Numbered from the stretch's first letter, positions 42,487 to 52,112 are shown. The stretch is DNA of 64,000 bases from Maridesulfovibrio sp. (GCF_963666665.1 NZ_OY762999.1:2485501-2549500); one strand, 5' to 3'. The notes: generated by a model from the sequence alone, not told the origin. Translations and numbers: made by a program.

Positions 42487-44052
42487 ATGGAAAAATTTAG
42501 AAACCTCGGTCTTTCCGATGCCATTATTGAAGCACTTGAGAAAAAAGGCTTCACCGCGCCCACTCCTATTCAGGAAAAAACCATTCCCATGCTCCTTTCC
42601 GGTGAAAAGGACATCGTAGGTCAGGCTCAGACAGGTACCGGTAAAACCGCAGCATTCGGCCTGCCCATCATTGAAAATGTCCGCGAAGGTGCAGGACACG
42701 TTCAGGCCATCATCCTGACCCCTACCCGTGAACTTGCTATGCAGGTTGCGGATGAAATCATTTCTTTCCGCGGCACACGCAAAGTTTTCGTAGCCACTGT
42801 CTACGGCGGACAGCCCATGCTTCCGCAGCTGAAGGCCCTCAAACGCGGTGCGGACATCGTTGTCGGTACCCCCGGCCGTGTTCTGGACCACATCCGCAGA
42901 AAAACCCTCGACCTTTCCAAAATCAACAACTTCGTACTCGATGAAGCTGACGAAATGTGCAACATGGGCTTCCTTGAAGAAGTATCCGAGATTATGGAAA
43001 ATGCCGGAGAAGATCGCCGCACCCTGCTTTTCTCCGCTACCATGCCCCGCGAAGTAATGAACATCGCCAAGAAATTCATGGGCGATTACGATGTGGTTTC
43101 TGTAAAACGCGAAAAAGACGAAGCTCCGCTGACCGAACTGATTTTTCACGAAGTGAACGAGCGTGACCGCTTTGAAGCACTCTGCCGTGTTGTTGATGCA
43201 CAACCCGAATTTTACGGTCTGGTCTTCTGCCGTACCCGCGCCGATGCCGACCGCGTAGCCGGGACACTCGCTGAGCGCGGCTACCCCGCCGAACCGATTC
43301 ACGGTGATCTTTCACAGGCCCGCCGCGAAGACATCCTCATGCGTTTCCGCAACCGCCGTTGTAAAATCCTTGTGGCTACCGACGTTGCTGCCCGTGGTAT
43401 CGACGTTCCCGATCTTTCGCACGTTGTTAACTTCGCACTTCCGCAGGATCCGCAGAGCTTTGTTCACCGCGTAGGCCGTACCGGACGTGCAGGTAAAAAA
43501 GGTGTTGCTGTAACCCTGATTACCCCCCGTGAATTCGGCAAGCTCCGCTACATCACTAAAATAACCAAACTCAGTGTGGATAAGCAGCCCCTGCCGACCA
43601 TTGATCAGGTTATTGATGTGAAAAAATCCCGCATGGGCGCAGAGCTGAGCGACATTGTTGAAGCAGGAAAGCATCTTTCCTACCTCGACCTCGCCCACGA
43701 GCTTCTCGACGGAGTTGATCCCATTGAAGCTGTTGCAGCACTGCTCAAGCATTCTCAGGGCAGCGTTCTGGACAAACGCAGCTACCGTAAGATCGAGGAA
43801 TGCGGCGGTCCCGCTGCAAACCGTGGTCGCGTACGCTTCACTGCAGGCGTTGGCCGTGCACACGGCATGACCCCGCGTAAACTGGTAGATATGATCTGCC
43901 GCCGCGCGCGCATCAACCCGGTACGCATCCAGCACGTTAAAATTCAGGGACGCCAGTCCACATTCACCGTGCCCGCAGGTGATTCCGACAACGTAATGCG
44001 CGCTGTGAACAGGGCTTCCAAAAACGAAGGCCCCTTGCTCAGAAAAGGCTAG
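42487..44052 (+). CDS. DEAD-box RNA helicase with DbpA-type RNA-binding domain
   Basis: A 521-residue protein. The Q motif (GFTAPTPIQ), motif I AQTGTGKTA (about residue 50), PTREL, DEAD (LDEADEMCNMGF), SAT, ARGIDVP and HRVGRTGRAG form a complete core. The C-terminal 80 residues (NRGRVRFTAGVGRAHGMTP) match the DbpA/CsdA RRM-like domain. It unwinds rRNA or mRNA structure, typically in ribosome assembly and cold adaptation. The long structured leader suggests post-transcriptional autoregulation. Confidence 0.94.
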   Translation: MEKFRNLGLSDAIIEALEKKGFTAPTPIQEKTIPMLLSGEKDIVGQAQTGTGKTAAFGLPIIENVREGAGHVQAIILTPTRELAMQVADEIISFRGTRKVFVATVYGGQPMLPQLKALKRGADIVVGTPGRVLDHIRRKTLDLSKINNFVLDEADEMCNMGFLEEVSEIMENAGEDRRTLLFSATMPREVMNIAKKFMGDYDVVSVKREKDEAPLTELIFHEVNERDRFEALCRVVDAQPEFYGLVFCRTRADADRVAGTLAERGYPAEPIHGDLSQARREDILMRFRNRRCKILVATDVAARGIDVPDLSHVVNFALPQDPQSFVHRVGRTGRAGKKGVAVTLITPREFGKLRYITKITKLSVDKQPLPTIDQVIDVKKSRMGAELSDIVEAGKHLSYLDLAHELLDGVDPIEAVAALLKHSQGSVLDKRSYRKIEECGGPAANRGRVRFTAGVGRAHGMTPRKLVDMICRRARINPVRIQHVKIQGRQSTFTVPAGDSDNVMRAVNRASKNEGPLLRKG

Positions 44053-44065
44053 TTTCTAATAATTC

Positions 44066-44105
44066 AAAAGCCCGGTTCGAACCATGTTCGAACCGGGCTT
44101 TTTTT
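44066..44105. terminator. Bidirectional terminator between helicase and bd-like operon
   Basis: GCCCGGTTCGAAC (44070-44082), CAT loop, GTTCGAACCGGGC (44086-44098), T7 to the right and A4 to the left. Confidence 0.94.
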
Positions 44106-44107
44106 GT

Positions 44108-46576
44108 TTATTCTTCCAGTCCCATGCCGGGATGGTGAGCCGGATAACCCATGTCGTCCTCATGGCAGACCGTGCAGGTTCCGGCTGCTCCCATGGGCTG
44201 AGCTTCACCCATATATTGCAGCGGGCGCAGATTATCGCGCTCGTTTGCTGCCGGGAAGATGGCATGCGGTGCGTTGTGGCAGGCAGCACACATTACAGCA
44301 CCCATTTCATCCTTGCGGTTACGGAACAACCCTTCCCTGTCCTCAGTCCACTTATTAAAAGCGGAGTCCGAATCAGGAGCGGCAAATTCAACGTGACAGG
44401 TCAGGCAATCAGGCTGCTGCTCGTTGGGCTGGCGTGAGTTGATCTCTTCAAGCTCATACTCAACAGGAGTAATCAACTTAATTAACTGCTTGGCTGCGGG
44501 TTTAGCTTCCTCACCTTTAAGCAAGGCAAGGGCGTGATTTTCCATGGATCCGTGACAGTTCACGCATTCCATTCCGGCATTAACATGCACCCCGCGCAGG
44601 CTTTCCTGCGGATGGCACATCATGCAGGCGTCGTTTTCCCTTCCGGAAAGATAAACCGCATGGAAACCGTGGAGGGCGGTGGACAGGTTGAGCTGCAATT
44701 CACCGTCATGACACCCCATGCAATCAATGATCTCGTTATCCTTCAGACGCTGCTTGAAGTTGGTTTTGTTGTCACGGTCATGTACCCCGGCGATATCCAC
44801 CGCTGTGCGGGCGGAGAATCCGCCCTGTTCCGGTATATCCCAGCCTCCGCCGTGACAATTATTGCAACCCGGACGGGTGGAAACCGGAAGCACGATAGTT
44901 GTGCTAGCGAGAACATTCCCATCCGCATCAAGGGCTTGAACGTCCACCTGAGGCAAGGGTTGGTACGCTTCCTTGGTGTAGGGCAGAATTTCTATGGGAC
45001 CGGACTGAAAATAGCCGTCTTTGACCGCAAGTTCAAAACTCTCATCCATACCCTGCGGCTTGCAGACGATCTTCACATCATCAGTGATTACTTCGGGAGG
45101 ATCGCCACGCAACAAAAGCTGAGCACGTACAGTGCTGCCCTTGTCGGTGATTGACATGGCCCGGTCTTTATCAATGATCAAGCGCAGCCCTTCCAGCGGC
45201 CAAGCCATGAGCACGTATTCCTGATCAGCTTTGAAGGGACCGGGGCTAAGCTCCGCCTCTTCAGGGTCCGGCAGGACTGGATCATATCCAGCTCCTACAG
45301 AATGAATATATTCCGCAAGAACGTTGCGTTCTTCAGCAGTACCGATGAATTCGGGCATATACTTATTAACTTTGCCCATGCCGGAGATAAAGGCATCCAG
45401 CCCGGCAGTTGTGTATTTTGATGTGCGGCGCACAATATCATTCATGGGACCGTTAACAGCGTGGCAAGGACCGCATTCCATCTGGTAAAGCCATGATCCG
45501 GCTTTCAGACGGTTCTGGTCTGTTATCTCGCGCAGATCCTGCGGAATCCATTTAGCATTCTGCAAAATCGACTCGCCATGCAGCTTTTTTGCCTGCTCCA
45601 CAGTGATGTTGGTGGAATAGACCTCACCCCAGACAACATAAGGTTTACGGCCGGCCTCGCGCATGAACTCAAAAGAGCCGTAAAACATCAGGGCCACCAC
45701 CAGCATTACCATTGCCGAGCTGAAATTAACCCGGCGCGGGGCACAGATAGCCATAAAGAGCCCGCCGACCAGAAGTACCGGAGCTGTGTATTTGAAAACC
45801 TGCATGAAGAAAGCCACGCGGTGTGACTTGTGAACTACCTGCATGGCCTGTTCAGCGGGGATGTTGCCCATATACCAGTAGCCGGAAAATACGGTCAAAA
45901 CCAATCCGGTCAGGGTCCAGATGCCGCAGAAACGGACCAGCATGCAGCGCAGGCTCTTGTCCTTAATCCGCGCCGCAGTCACAAAACCGAACAATCCGGC
46001 CAGCATGCCGCAAAGCGCGGTACGGAAAAAAAGTGCCGGCCAGAAGGTCGGGTTGAAAATGGCATCCCAAAAACTTCTGGTTTCCTGCCAAACTCCGGGG
46101 GTGAGCATGAAGGAAACCACGCCGTTGATGGTCACGAGGGACAGAAAAGCGAAAAGGAAATAGAACCAGCCGATAATCAGGTGATCACGGCGGTTCATCT
46201 TATCCCAATAGTAATAATAGATAAGCAGGGCGACAATCTCACCCACAAACCAGACCCATTCCGTAGCCCATGCAAAAAGAAATTCACGGACCAGCACAAG
46301 GGTTCCCTGCGGACTGAGCAGGGCCATGGTGAACCAGAGGGCCACCCCGGTTCCGCCGCCGAAAACCATGGTCAGCAGCAGGAAAAACTTGGAATGTTTT
46401 TTTACGTAATCTCGCAACTCGCTTGATTCAGTCTTATAAGCCAGTTTTTCTGTGACTACGAGAAACAGCCCGCCACCCACGGCAAACTGAGCCACGAAAA
46501 CATGTATGGTCGCGATGAATGCGATCCAGAATCCACCGCCGAAAGTAGTTAAATGCCAGATTGGATATTCCATCAT
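44108..46576 (-). CDS. Cytochrome bd subunit I-like domain fused to octahaem c-type cytochrome
   Basis: An 822-residue protein. Residues 1-345 form a multi-TM module beginning WHLTTFGGGFWIAFIATIHV, with the His and Gly-rich spacing of bd-quinol-oxidase subunit I-like proteins but no clear oxidase GRQPW loop. Then come eight CxxCH sites: CGPCH (about 369, a cytochrome c class I domain), CNNCH (570), CMGCH, CMMCH, CVNCH, CLTCH, CAACH and CTVCH (802). The soluble part faces the periplasm. A quinol-oxidising membrane part wired to haems c would pass electrons to periplasmic acceptors rather than O2. Its start overlaps the stop of the partner gene by one base. Confidence 0.82.
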   Translation of the reverse strand: MMEYPIWHLTTFGGGFWIAFIATIHVFVAQFAVGGGLFLVVTEKLAYKTESSELRDYVKKHSKFFLLLTMVFGGGTGVALWFTMALLSPQGTLVLVREFLFAWATEWVWFVGEIVALLIYYYYWDKMNRRDHLIIGWFYFLFAFLSLVTINGVVSFMLTPGVWQETRSFWDAIFNPTFWPALFFRTALCGMLAGLFGFVTAARIKDKSLRCMLVRFCGIWTLTGLVLTVFSGYWYMGNIPAEQAMQVVHKSHRVAFFMQVFKYTAPVLLVGGLFMAICAPRRVNFSSAMVMLVVALMFYGSFEFMREAGRKPYVVWGEVYSTNITVEQAKKLHGESILQNAKWIPQDLREITDQNRLKAGSWLYQMECGPCHAVNGPMNDIVRRTSKYTTAGLDAFISGMGKVNKYMPEFIGTAEERNVLAEYIHSVGAGYDPVLPDPEEAELSPGPFKADQEYVLMAWPLEGLRLIIDKDRAMSITDKGSTVRAQLLLRGDPPEVITDDVKIVCKPQGMDESFELAVKDGYFQSGPIEILPYTKEAYQPLPQVDVQALDADGNVLASTTIVLPVSTRPGCNNCHGGGWDIPEQGGFSARTAVDIAGVHDRDNKTNFKQRLKDNEIIDCMGCHDGELQLNLSTALHGFHAVYLSGRENDACMMCHPQESLRGVHVNAGMECVNCHGSMENHALALLKGEEAKPAAKQLIKLITPVEYELEEINSRQPNEQQPDCLTCHVEFAAPDSDSAFNKWTEDREGLFRNRKDEMGAVMCAACHNAPHAIFPAANERDNLRPLQYMGEAQPMGAAGTCTVCHEDDMGYPAHHPGMGLEE

Positions 46577-47616
46577 TAACTCCTTTCAGCCTTGAGCATG
46601 AGTTTCAGCATGTAGACGATGCAGAATCCGCCTGCGATGAGTGAGAGAATGAAAAGTATGAAAGGGTCCCATTGTCCGGAGACAGGTGCTGTGTCGAGCG
46701 AGAAATAAGGTTCAAGGTATTTCTGGCGCACAAGGTGGCGCATGGTCGCCATAACCGGGACGATGAAGACAGTTGCAGCTGTCCCCCAGCAGACATTCTT
46801 GGTGAATCCGGCATGAAGCATGGCGAAAGTTGCCAATAATCCCACGCAGAGCAGAATCGTGGCAAACATATCACCGCCCATAAAGATAAGCATGACCTCC
46901 TTGGGCAGGGCCACCAGAAACCAGAACCCCATAAGAACATTCACCAATGTTGAACGGGAGAACCATTTCATTCCCGTATCAACAAACTCGGAATCACCTT
47001 TGCGCTTGCCCACAAGGGCCACCAGAAGTCCCCCCACAGCCAGCGCAGATATGGCAAAATGCATGAACCGCGGATAAAGAACCGGATCACTCAGGTTAAG
47101 GTTGAACCCGTGCGGATCGGTAAAATATTCAGGCCAGACTTCCGGGCGCAGCATCAGAGTCATTTTATTGGAAAGCATGAAGCCGATGTAGACGATTGCA
47201 GCCAGAACTGCTGCCATGGTAATCCTGCGTCCTGAGATGCCCAAATTTTCATAACGGTAATTATGAAAATACAAACCATAATAGCCGCCGATCAGGGCAG
47301 CAATTACCGCCAGCCAGAAAACAGCCATAAGAATTGAGGAAACATAGCTGAACTGGCCGTAAACTGCCTGCAGGAACAAGAGCGGCGGAACTCCGGCATT
47401 GATTGCCAAAGCCAGCAGGGTCGGCAGTTTCTTGGAAATATTTTTGGAAATCGCTGTCCCTCCGGAAAGGGAGTGGACAAAAACGATAGCCGCCCCCCCG
47501 AAAACTGCATTCATGAGCAACAGGTGAACAGAAAAAGTGATGATTGAAAGAGTTACCGGCCAGATAGGATGAATAGAGATACCAATAGCAGCCGGAACCA
47601 GCGTGGACGGATCCAT
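46576..47616 (-). CDS. Membrane partner subunit of the bd-like/multihaem complex
   Basis: A 346-residue protein with about nine TM segments, starting at ATG 47616 behind AAGGGGG. It begins MDPSTLVPAAIGISIHPIWP and has His in SVHLLLM, YFHNYR, RFMHFAI and MLHAGF. It is encoded first, and its TAA overlaps the ATG of the fused cytochrome, so the two form a stoichiometric pair. It resembles the bd subunit I/II scaffold only loosely. I would call it a cytochrome b-like quinol-binding subunit. Confidence 0.7.
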   Translation of the reverse strand: MDPSTLVPAAIGISIHPIWPVTLSIITFSVHLLLMNAVFGGAAIVFVHSLSGGTAISKNISKKLPTLLALAINAGVPPLLFLQAVYGQFSYVSSILMAVFWLAVIAALIGGYYGLYFHNYRYENLGISGRRITMAAVLAAIVYIGFMLSNKMTLMLRPEVWPEYFTDPHGFNLNLSDPVLYPRFMHFAISALAVGGLLVALVGKRKGDSEFVDTGMKWFSRSTLVNVLMGFWFLVALPKEVMLIFMGGDMFATILLCVGLLATFAMLHAGFTKNVCWGTAATVFIVPVMATMRHLVRQKYLEPYFSLDTAPVSGQWDPFILFILSLIAGGFCIVYMLKLMLKAERS

Positions 47617-47764
47617 GAATTTCCCCCTTATTAATTTTCTAGCTAGGCTTTGTATAACAGGAGAAAACAGGCTCCACAATTAGAAAGCAATTACTTTTTG
47701 AGTGACACTTTTCCAGCGAAAACAGCTTTTTTGCAATTTATTTACGATTTAACAAAAAAAGTCC

Positions 47765-47793
47765 TTGCCAAAGCAAGTCGAAATCAATAAACA
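47765..47793 (+). promoter_or_regulatory. Promoter of tRNA-Leu copy 2
   Basis: TTGCCA (47765-47770), 17-base spacer, TAAACA (47788-47793), 14 bases before the tRNA. Confidence 0.5.
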
Positions 47794-47807
47794 CGTTTCT
47801 ACCGAGT

Positions 47808-47894
47808 GCCGAAGTGGTGGAATTGGTAGACACGCTAGGTTCAGGGTCTAGTGGAGGTTTCTCCGTGGAAGTTCGAGTCTTCTCTTCGGCACCA
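47808..47894 (+). tRNA. tRNA-Leu(CAG), copy 2
   Basis: It is identical over all 87 bases, including encoded CCA, to the tRNA at 34415; anticodon CAG at 47842-47844. Flanks differ except for promoter layout and the related terminator. Confidence 0.95.
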
Positions 47895-47907
47895 CTCGTA
47901 AACAAAG

Positions 47908-47936
47908 AAAGCCGCAACGCAAGTTGCGGCTTTTTT
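47908..47936 (+). terminator. Terminator, GCCGCAAC family, copy 4 (after tRNA-Leu 2)
   Basis: AAAGCCGCAAC, GCAA loop, GTTGCGGC, T6. Confidence 0.92.
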
Positions 47937-48089
47937 CGTTTTATACCCCCTCATTACGCAAAAGCAGTAGCTTTTCCCATGCTTTCTCCTGCAAAGAAAG
48001 ACTCCTGATTACACTTCCTTTTCTAATGGAAAAATCCCTTCAATCGAGTATACTGCAGTCCTAACCTAAAAGAACATGGAGAAAGCAAA

Positions 48090-48752
48090 ATGAAAAATTA
48101 CCGTTCCCGCTTGATAGTTGTTTCCCTGCTGACCTTGGCATGTATGCTTTTTCAAGCTTCCGCAGTGTTGGCCTTCAGCCTGAACGACCTGTCCTCTTCC
48201 GCTGAAACGGCCAAAAGCACAGCAGAAGGTGCAAGCCTGCTTGACCGGGCCAAAAACGTCTATACGGGCTTTTACGATTCCACTGAGAACCTCGTGGATG
48301 CACAGACTGTGACTATGAGCCTGCTCAATCCTGATGAAGGCGCAGCCCTGACTTCACAGCTCGGTGACATCAATTCCGGTTCGACCTTCACCAGACTTGC
48401 CAAGCTCGTAGGATTTTCCGAAAGCATGGATGCCGGAACAACAGACTCTTCCCTGACCTCAAAACTGACCAAGATCATCACTACTCCCGGCAGCTTTGAT
48501 AAGGCTAAGAAAGTTTACGATCATGCATCCACCGCTTACACTTCCGGCAACAATTCCGTAGGCGAAGCCAAGACCTTGTACAAGGAAATCAAAGACTTTA
48601 TCGCTTCACCTTCATCCAAGGGGATCAGCGAAACCCTGCTTTCCGGACTGGGAGAATATTCCGATAAGATTCTGCCCTTCATCATTGAGAACGGTCCGGA
48701 GCGGGTAAAAACAGCCGCCCAGATCGCTGATGCATTTAAAGGATTTTTGTAG
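48090..48752 (+). CDS. Secreted protein of unknown function
   Basis: A 220-residue protein with a Sec signal peptide (LIVVSLLTLACMLFQASAVLA, cut near VLAFS). The mature part is Ser/Thr/Ala-rich and helical with no cysteines or enzyme motifs, ending ADAFKGFL. GGAGAAA before ATG 48090 is the ribosome-binding site. It stands alone between a tRNA and a strong terminator. I do not recognise it; periplasmic or outer-surface localisation is the only inference. Confidence 0.75.
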   Translation: MKNYRSRLIVVSLLTLACMLFQASAVLAFSLNDLSSSAETAKSTAEGASLLDRAKNVYTGFYDSTENLVDAQTVTMSLLNPDEGAALTSQLGDINSGSTFTRLAKLVGFSESMDAGTTDSSLTSKLTKIITTPGSFDKAKKVYDHASTAYTSGNNSVGEAKTLYKEIKDFIASPSSKGISETLLSGLGEYSDKILPFIIENGPERVKTAAQIADAFKGFL

Positions 48753-48766
48753 AAAGACCTATTAGC

Positions 48767-48807
48767 AAAAAAAGCCCTTCAATCCAATTGGATTGAAGGG
48801 CTTTTTT
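48767..48807. terminator. Perfect-palindrome bidirectional terminator
   Basis: A 28-base perfect palindrome at 48774-48801 (GCCCTTCAATCC/GGATTGAAGGGC around AATT) is flanked by A7 and T6. It serves the secreted-protein gene and convergent metF. Confidence 0.95.
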
Positions 48808-48832
48808 ATGCAGCTATGAATAACGTAATTTA

Positions 48833-49714
48833 TTAATTGAAATATCCGTCACTCTTCAGATCAGTTACCAATCTCTCGCACATGGCAGCACGGTTCAGGC
48901 TGTAGATATGAACTCCCGGCGCCCCCTTATCAAGCAGATCTGCTATCTGTTTGCGTGCAAATTCAAAACCGAACGCCATGACCGCTTCATCTCCGCCCTT
49001 CTCAAAAGCCTTTTCCACCCCGCAATAAAGGTCACCGGGAATGCCTGCCCCGCAAAGAGACATAATCCGGCGCAAAGAGCTTAAAGACTGTATCGGCAGG
49101 ACACCGGGGATTACCGGAGCACTGCTGCCAAGCTCGCCCAACCTGTCCACGTAATCGAAGTAGAGTCTGTTGTCGAAGAAAAGCTGGGTCATGGTGAAAT
49201 CCGCCCCTTTGGACAACTTTGAATTATGGATTTCAATATCCGCGGCAATGGAAGGAGATTCTGGATGACCTCCGGGATATCCGGCTACGGCAATCCCCAC
49301 TTCGGAAAATTTGTCATCAACATATTCCACAAGGTCAGAAGCATGGAAAAAACGGCTCTGGACTTCGCCGTTTCCATCTTTAACCCCGTCACCTCCAAGA
49401 GCCAGAATATCAGAAACACCGGCCTGTCCTAAACGGGAGACAAACTCATCAATGGACTGTTCACTGGCACCGACACAAGTCAGATGGGCGAGGATATCAA
49501 TACCCATATCTTTTTTAAGCAGGGAGCAAATCTCGAGAGAGTTGTCGTGGCTGGTTCCTCCTGCTCCATAAGTAACTGAAGCAAAGAGGGGTTTTAATGC
49601 GGCCAGCCTTGCAGCCCTTTCCATAAATACGGGCCATGTGGATTTATCCTTGGGCGGGAAAAATTCAAAAGAAAAAAACTGTCCAGCTTCATTGATATTC
49701 TGTGCCACCTGCAT
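48833..49714 (-). CDS. metF: Methylenetetrahydrofolate reductase
   Basis: A 293-residue flavoenzyme making 5-methyl-THF for methionine synthesis. The family N-terminus (FSFEFFPPKDKSTW), VTYGAGG, DILALGGD and GYPGGHPES, plus TQLFFDNRLYFDYVDR, are intact. It lies 68 bases downstream of metE on the same strand, so it probably shares the cobalamin-riboswitch transcript and supplies the methyl donor for MetE. Confidence 0.95.
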   Translation of the reverse strand: MQVAQNINEAGQFFSFEFFPPKDKSTWPVFMERAARLAALKPLFASVTYGAGGTSHDNSLEICSLLKKDMGIDILAHLTCVGASEQSIDEFVSRLGQAGVSDILALGGDGVKDGNGEVQSRFFHASDLVEYVDDKFSEVGIAVAGYPGGHPESPSIAADIEIHNSKLSKGADFTMTQLFFDNRLYFDYVDRLGELGSSAPVIPGVLPIQSLSSLRRIMSLCGAGIPGDLYCGVEKAFEKGGDEAVMAFGFEFARKQIADLLDKGAPGVHIYSLNRAAMCERLVTDLKSDGYFN

Positions 49715-49782
49715 TCTAATTCTCCATTTATTATCTGCTTGATTCCCGGACCGCAGATACGGCCCGGGAAATTTATTGTTGT

Positions 49783-52053
49783 TTACTGAATCTTGCGACG
49801 AATAATTTCAGCCGCCTGAACCATATTTTTAAGTGCCGGGACAACCTCGTCCCATTTGCGGGTTTTGAGTCCGCAATCCGGGTTTACCCACAGCCGTTCT
49901 GCTGGAATGACTTCCAATGCTTTTTCAAGCAGCTGGGCCATATCATCAGCCGCCGGAATGGCAGGACTGTGAATGTCGTAAACACCGGGACCGACTTCAT
50001 TGGGATAGCTGAAGTGTTTAAAACTTCCTAAAAGTTCCATGCGGCTGCGGCTGGCCTCAATGCTGATAACATCGGCATCAAGTGCGGCAATGGAATCCAT
50101 GATTTCATCAAATTCGCAGTAGCACATGTGGGTATGAATCTGAGTTGAATCCTCTACGCAGGAAGCGGAAAGACGAAAGCACTCTTCAGCCCACTTCAGG
50201 TATTCCGGCTGCTCTGCCTTACGCAACGGCAAACCTTCACGCAGGGCAGGTTCATCTATCTGAATGACTTTAACCCCGCTCTTTTCAAGATCCGCAACTT
50301 CGTCACGTACTGCCAGTGCGATCTGACGGCAGGTTTCACTGCGCGGTTGGTCATCACGAACGAAACTCCAGCAAAGTATGGTTACCGGACCGGTGAGCAT
50401 ACCCTTAACCTCGCGAGCGGAAAGGGAGCGGGCATAGTTGATCCAATCGACTGTGATGGGAGCGGGACGGGAAACATCACCGAAAATAACCGGAGGCTTC
50501 ACGCAACGGGAACCGTAACTCTGGACCCAGCCGTTGGATGTAAAGCAATAACCGTCAAAATTTTCTCCGAAATACTCAACCATGTCATTGCGCTCCGGCT
50601 CGCCATGAACCAGCACATCAAGACCGATAACTTCCTGAAGGCGGATGCAGTCTTCGATATATCCGCGCATGAAAATTTCGTAATCAGCGCGGTCAATACG
50701 CCCGTTCTTGAAACCACTTCTGGTGGAACGCACTTCCGGGGTCTGGGGGAATGAACCGATGGTGGTCGTCGGCAGGATAGGAAATCCAAGATCACGCTGA
50801 ATTTCAGCCCGTTTTTCATAAACTGAATTACGGTGGTAATCTTCGGGCTGAAGTGCTGCCACCCTCAGGGCAACCTCCGGATTGTTCACTCTATGACTAA
50901 TCTTGCGTGATTCAAGAATCCTGCGATTCTCAGCAAGAACTGCGTCAACGTCCTTACCTGTTGCAGCGTCGGCAATGGTTCTGATTTCAGCACATTTCTG
51001 GCGGGCAAAAGACATCCATGATTTAATATCAGCGTCCAGATTTGTTTCCAGATCAAGATCAAAAGGAACATGCAAAAGTGAGCATGAAGGAGCCACCAGC
51101 ACACGCTCCCGACCAAGTATCGCATATGCAGATTCAACCGCAACCACAGCCCGGTCAAGGTCAGCACGCCATATATTTCTACCGTCAACTACACCGAGCG
51201 AGAGGCTCAAGTTATCTGCCAGCTTAGCCAGCAAAGGTTCAAGGTCCTGTGATCCACGAACAAGATCCACATGCAAACCGTCAACAGGCAGAGCTGCAGC
51301 CGCTTCAAGATTATTTCCAAGAGCGCCGAAATATGTAGCGACCAAAATTCTACTGTCAGCAGCCTCTTTAAGTGTGCGGTAAACAGGGATGAAAAGTTTG
51401 CGCGTCGATTCTTCAAGATCAAGAGCCAATACGGGTTCATCAAACTGAATCCATTCGCATTTGGCGGAAAGTTTCTCAATGAGTTCCACATAGGCTGGCA
51501 ACAATTTTTCCAGCAGGTCCAGACGGTCAAAGTCCTGATCTGCGCATTTGCCCAACAACAGGAAAGTCAGCGGACCGGGCAGCACAGCCTTCACTCTATG
51601 CCCCAGCTGAATAGCTTCTTCCACCTGCTCAAGGATGGTTTCGTCAGCGAGGATAAACTCCTGATCCCTGCTGAATTCGGGCACGATGTAATGATAGTTG
51701 GTATCGAACCATTTGGTCATTTCCATGGCTGCCACGCCGTTTTCTCCGGCTTCGCCACGTGCCATCCTGAAATAATCATCAAGGGAAGGCTTAGCGCCAT
51801 CTACGTTATATCTGGCAGGGATAACACCAAACCTTACCGCGTTGTCGAGCATATGGTCGTAGTAGGAAAAATCACCTACAGGAAGAAGATCAACTCCGGC
51901 CAGCTTCTGATTTTCCCAGTGCAACTCACGGAGTTTCCTGGCAGTCAGGGCAAGATCATCCGCCCCGGCTTCACCTCTCCAGTAAGATTCAAGTTTTCGT
52001 TTAAGTTCGCGATTACTGCCCATTCTGGGATAGCCTAAAGTGTGCGTCAGCAT
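49783..52053 (-). CDS. metE: Cobalamin-independent methionine synthase
   Basis: A 756-residue MetE with two homologous barrels. Zinc ligands are in IHTHMCYCEF (His, Cys) and NPDCGLKTR (Cys), and the N-terminus HTLGYPRMGSNRELKRKLE is typical. It methylates homocysteine from methyl-THF-polyglutamate without B12. It is preceded by a cobalamin riboswitch, giving the standard logic of shutting MetE off when B12 allows MetH. Having MetE in a B12-making anaerobe implies a separate MetH elsewhere, which is inference. Confidence 0.96.
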   Translation of the reverse strand: MLTHTLGYPRMGSNRELKRKLESYWRGEAGADDLALTARKLRELHWENQKLAGVDLLPVGDFSYYDHMLDNAVRFGVIPARYNVDGAKPSLDDYFRMARGEAGENGVAAMEMTKWFDTNYHYIVPEFSRDQEFILADETILEQVEEAIQLGHRVKAVLPGPLTFLLLGKCADQDFDRLDLLEKLLPAYVELIEKLSAKCEWIQFDEPVLALDLEESTRKLFIPVYRTLKEAADSRILVATYFGALGNNLEAAAALPVDGLHVDLVRGSQDLEPLLAKLADNLSLSLGVVDGRNIWRADLDRAVVAVESAYAILGRERVLVAPSCSLLHVPFDLDLETNLDADIKSWMSFARQKCAEIRTIADAATGKDVDAVLAENRRILESRKISHRVNNPEVALRVAALQPEDYHRNSVYEKRAEIQRDLGFPILPTTTIGSFPQTPEVRSTRSGFKNGRIDRADYEIFMRGYIEDCIRLQEVIGLDVLVHGEPERNDMVEYFGENFDGYCFTSNGWVQSYGSRCVKPPVIFGDVSRPAPITVDWINYARSLSAREVKGMLTGPVTILCWSFVRDDQPRSETCRQIALAVRDEVADLEKSGVKVIQIDEPALREGLPLRKAEQPEYLKWAEECFRLSASCVEDSTQIHTHMCYCEFDEIMDSIAALDADVISIEASRSRMELLGSFKHFSYPNEVGPGVYDIHSPAIPAADDMAQLLEKALEVIPAERLWVNPDCGLKTRKWDEVVPALKNMVQAAEIIRRKIQ

Positions 52054-52112
52054 TGTAGTTCTCCATATTAAAAGTGTCCGCTTAGCGGCGGGACTATTGC
52101 CCCTGTTTCACA

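Noticed and set aside
51271..52038. 255-codon plus-strand frame
   Set aside because: Antisense shadow of metE.
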